NCBI RefSeq assembly: GCF_947504105.1
Contig: NZ_CANNGP010000001.1
Location: forward strand, 1 to 64,000
Length of the DNA: 64,000 nt
Source of the DNA: an uncultured Tateyamaria sp.
GTDB taxonomy: Bacteria; Pseudomonadota; Alphaproteobacteria; Rhodobacterales; Rhodobacteraceae
Direction: 5' to 3'
Position numbers and translations under genes: made by a program. The notes below the pieces were generated by a model that saw only the letters and a list, made by a program, of their open reading frames with translations, was not told the DNA's origin and made no database searches. Of this stretch, positions 63,865 through 64,000 are shown piece after piece; position 1 is the first letter of the stretch; the number at the start of each line of letters is the position of its first letter.

Positions 63865-64000
63865 ATGAACGGAGCCGATACCGCCTGGATCATCGTGGCA
63901 ACCGCACTGGTGCTGCTGATGACGTTGCCGGGCCTTGCGCTATTCTACGGGGGCCTTGTGCGCGCCCGCAACGTGTTGAGCGTTTTCATGCACTGCTACG
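63865..64000 (+). CDS. amtB: Ammonium transporter AmtB, 5' part (cut by window edge)
   Basis: The window ends 45 codons into a gene that begins MNGADTAWIIVATALVLLMT and continues LPGLALFYGGLVRARNVLSVFMHC. The pattern PGLALFYGGLVR after the first helix is the signature of the Amt/MEP/Rh ammonium channel family. GGAGGGG lies four bases before the ATG. No glnK (PII) gene precedes it; it follows cinA with a 171-bp gap. Repeats upstream suggest nitrogen control by the NtrBC pair 2 kb away. Confidence 0.92.
   Translation, partial: MNGADTAWIIVATALVLLMTLPGLALFYGGLVRARNVLSVFMHCY

Overview
The window is a dense, GC-rich stretch of alphaproteobacterial chromosome, almost certainly from a marine Rhodobacterales (Roseobacter group) bacterium. 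The evidence is the gene content and order: a dusB-ntrB-ntrC-ntrY-ntrX cluster with trkA-trkH-hfq-hflX downstream, a DmdB-like 3-methylmercaptopropionyl-CoA ligase, a metal-ligand-free HemB, an NtrC that lacks the GAFTGA loop as in Rhodobacter, and a zwf-pgl-pgi operon. Almost everything is housekeeping or metabolic. I saw no prophage, CRISPR array, toxin-antitoxin pair or defence island. The only mobile DNA is the tail of an IS110-family transposase at the left edge.

Layout. 1-6.2 kb (+): the transposase remnant, a corrinoid-activation (RACo/DUF4445) protein coupled to a SAM methyltransferase, tRNA-Gly(CCC), a small NrtS-like membrane protein, a phosphonate monoester hydrolase-like sulfatase and a secreted protein. 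6.2-13.5 kb (-): acyl-CoA ligase, animal-type haem peroxidase and the pgi/pgl/zwf operon. 13.7-17.5 kb (+): an uncharacterised radical SAM protein and gyrA. 17.5-22.6 kb (-): a secreted helical protein, M32 carboxypeptidase, haem A synthase and TrmJ. 22.8-28 kb: ThiE; a divergent HupE/UreJ-like and DUF4198 pair whose start codons overlap; the pseudouridine-degradation pair psuK-psuG; a DUF502 membrane protein. 28-30.2 kb (-): patatin and 3-hydroxybutyrate dehydrogenase, preceded by a candidate small RNA or attenuator. 30.2-37.3 kb (+ except one regulator): peptide-type solute-binding protein, aquaporin, small protein, XRE-cupin regulator, acyl-CoA synthetase, DsbA-family protein and a Bcr/CflA efflux pump. 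37.2-41.3 kb (-): mfd and a membrane protein. 41.4-47.9 kb: hemB, a frameshifted LysE exporter gene, a Tat/lipobox SYLF protein, a 3-hydroxyisobutyrate dehydrogenase-like enzyme, penicillin acylase and rluE. 48-61.4 kb (-): hflX, hfq, trkH, trkA, then ntrX, ntrY, ntrC, ntrB and dusB, interrupted by two plus-strand genes at 52.7-54.2 kb. 61.6-64 kb (+): ispD-ispF-pgpA-cinA and the start of amtB.

How the genes fit together. The nitrogen theme is strongest: NtrBC and NtrYX lie 2-10 kb from an amtB gene whose upstream region carries paired repeats that could be NtrC operators, and an NrtS-like nitrate/nitrite carrier is at the other end. Carbon genes give entry to the Entner-Doudoroff and pentose-phosphate routes (zwf-pgl-pgi) and 3-hydroxybutyrate use. 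Translational coupling is pervasive: many neighbours overlap as ATGA or TGATG.

No large unknown system stands out. The best leads are the candidate sRNA/attenuator upstream of the 3-hydroxybutyrate dehydrogenase gene, the divergent metal-uptake-like pair with overlapping start codons, the uncharacterised radical SAM family, the atypical sulfatase active-site motif, and a 19-bp palindromic word found both at a terminator and inside a coding region.
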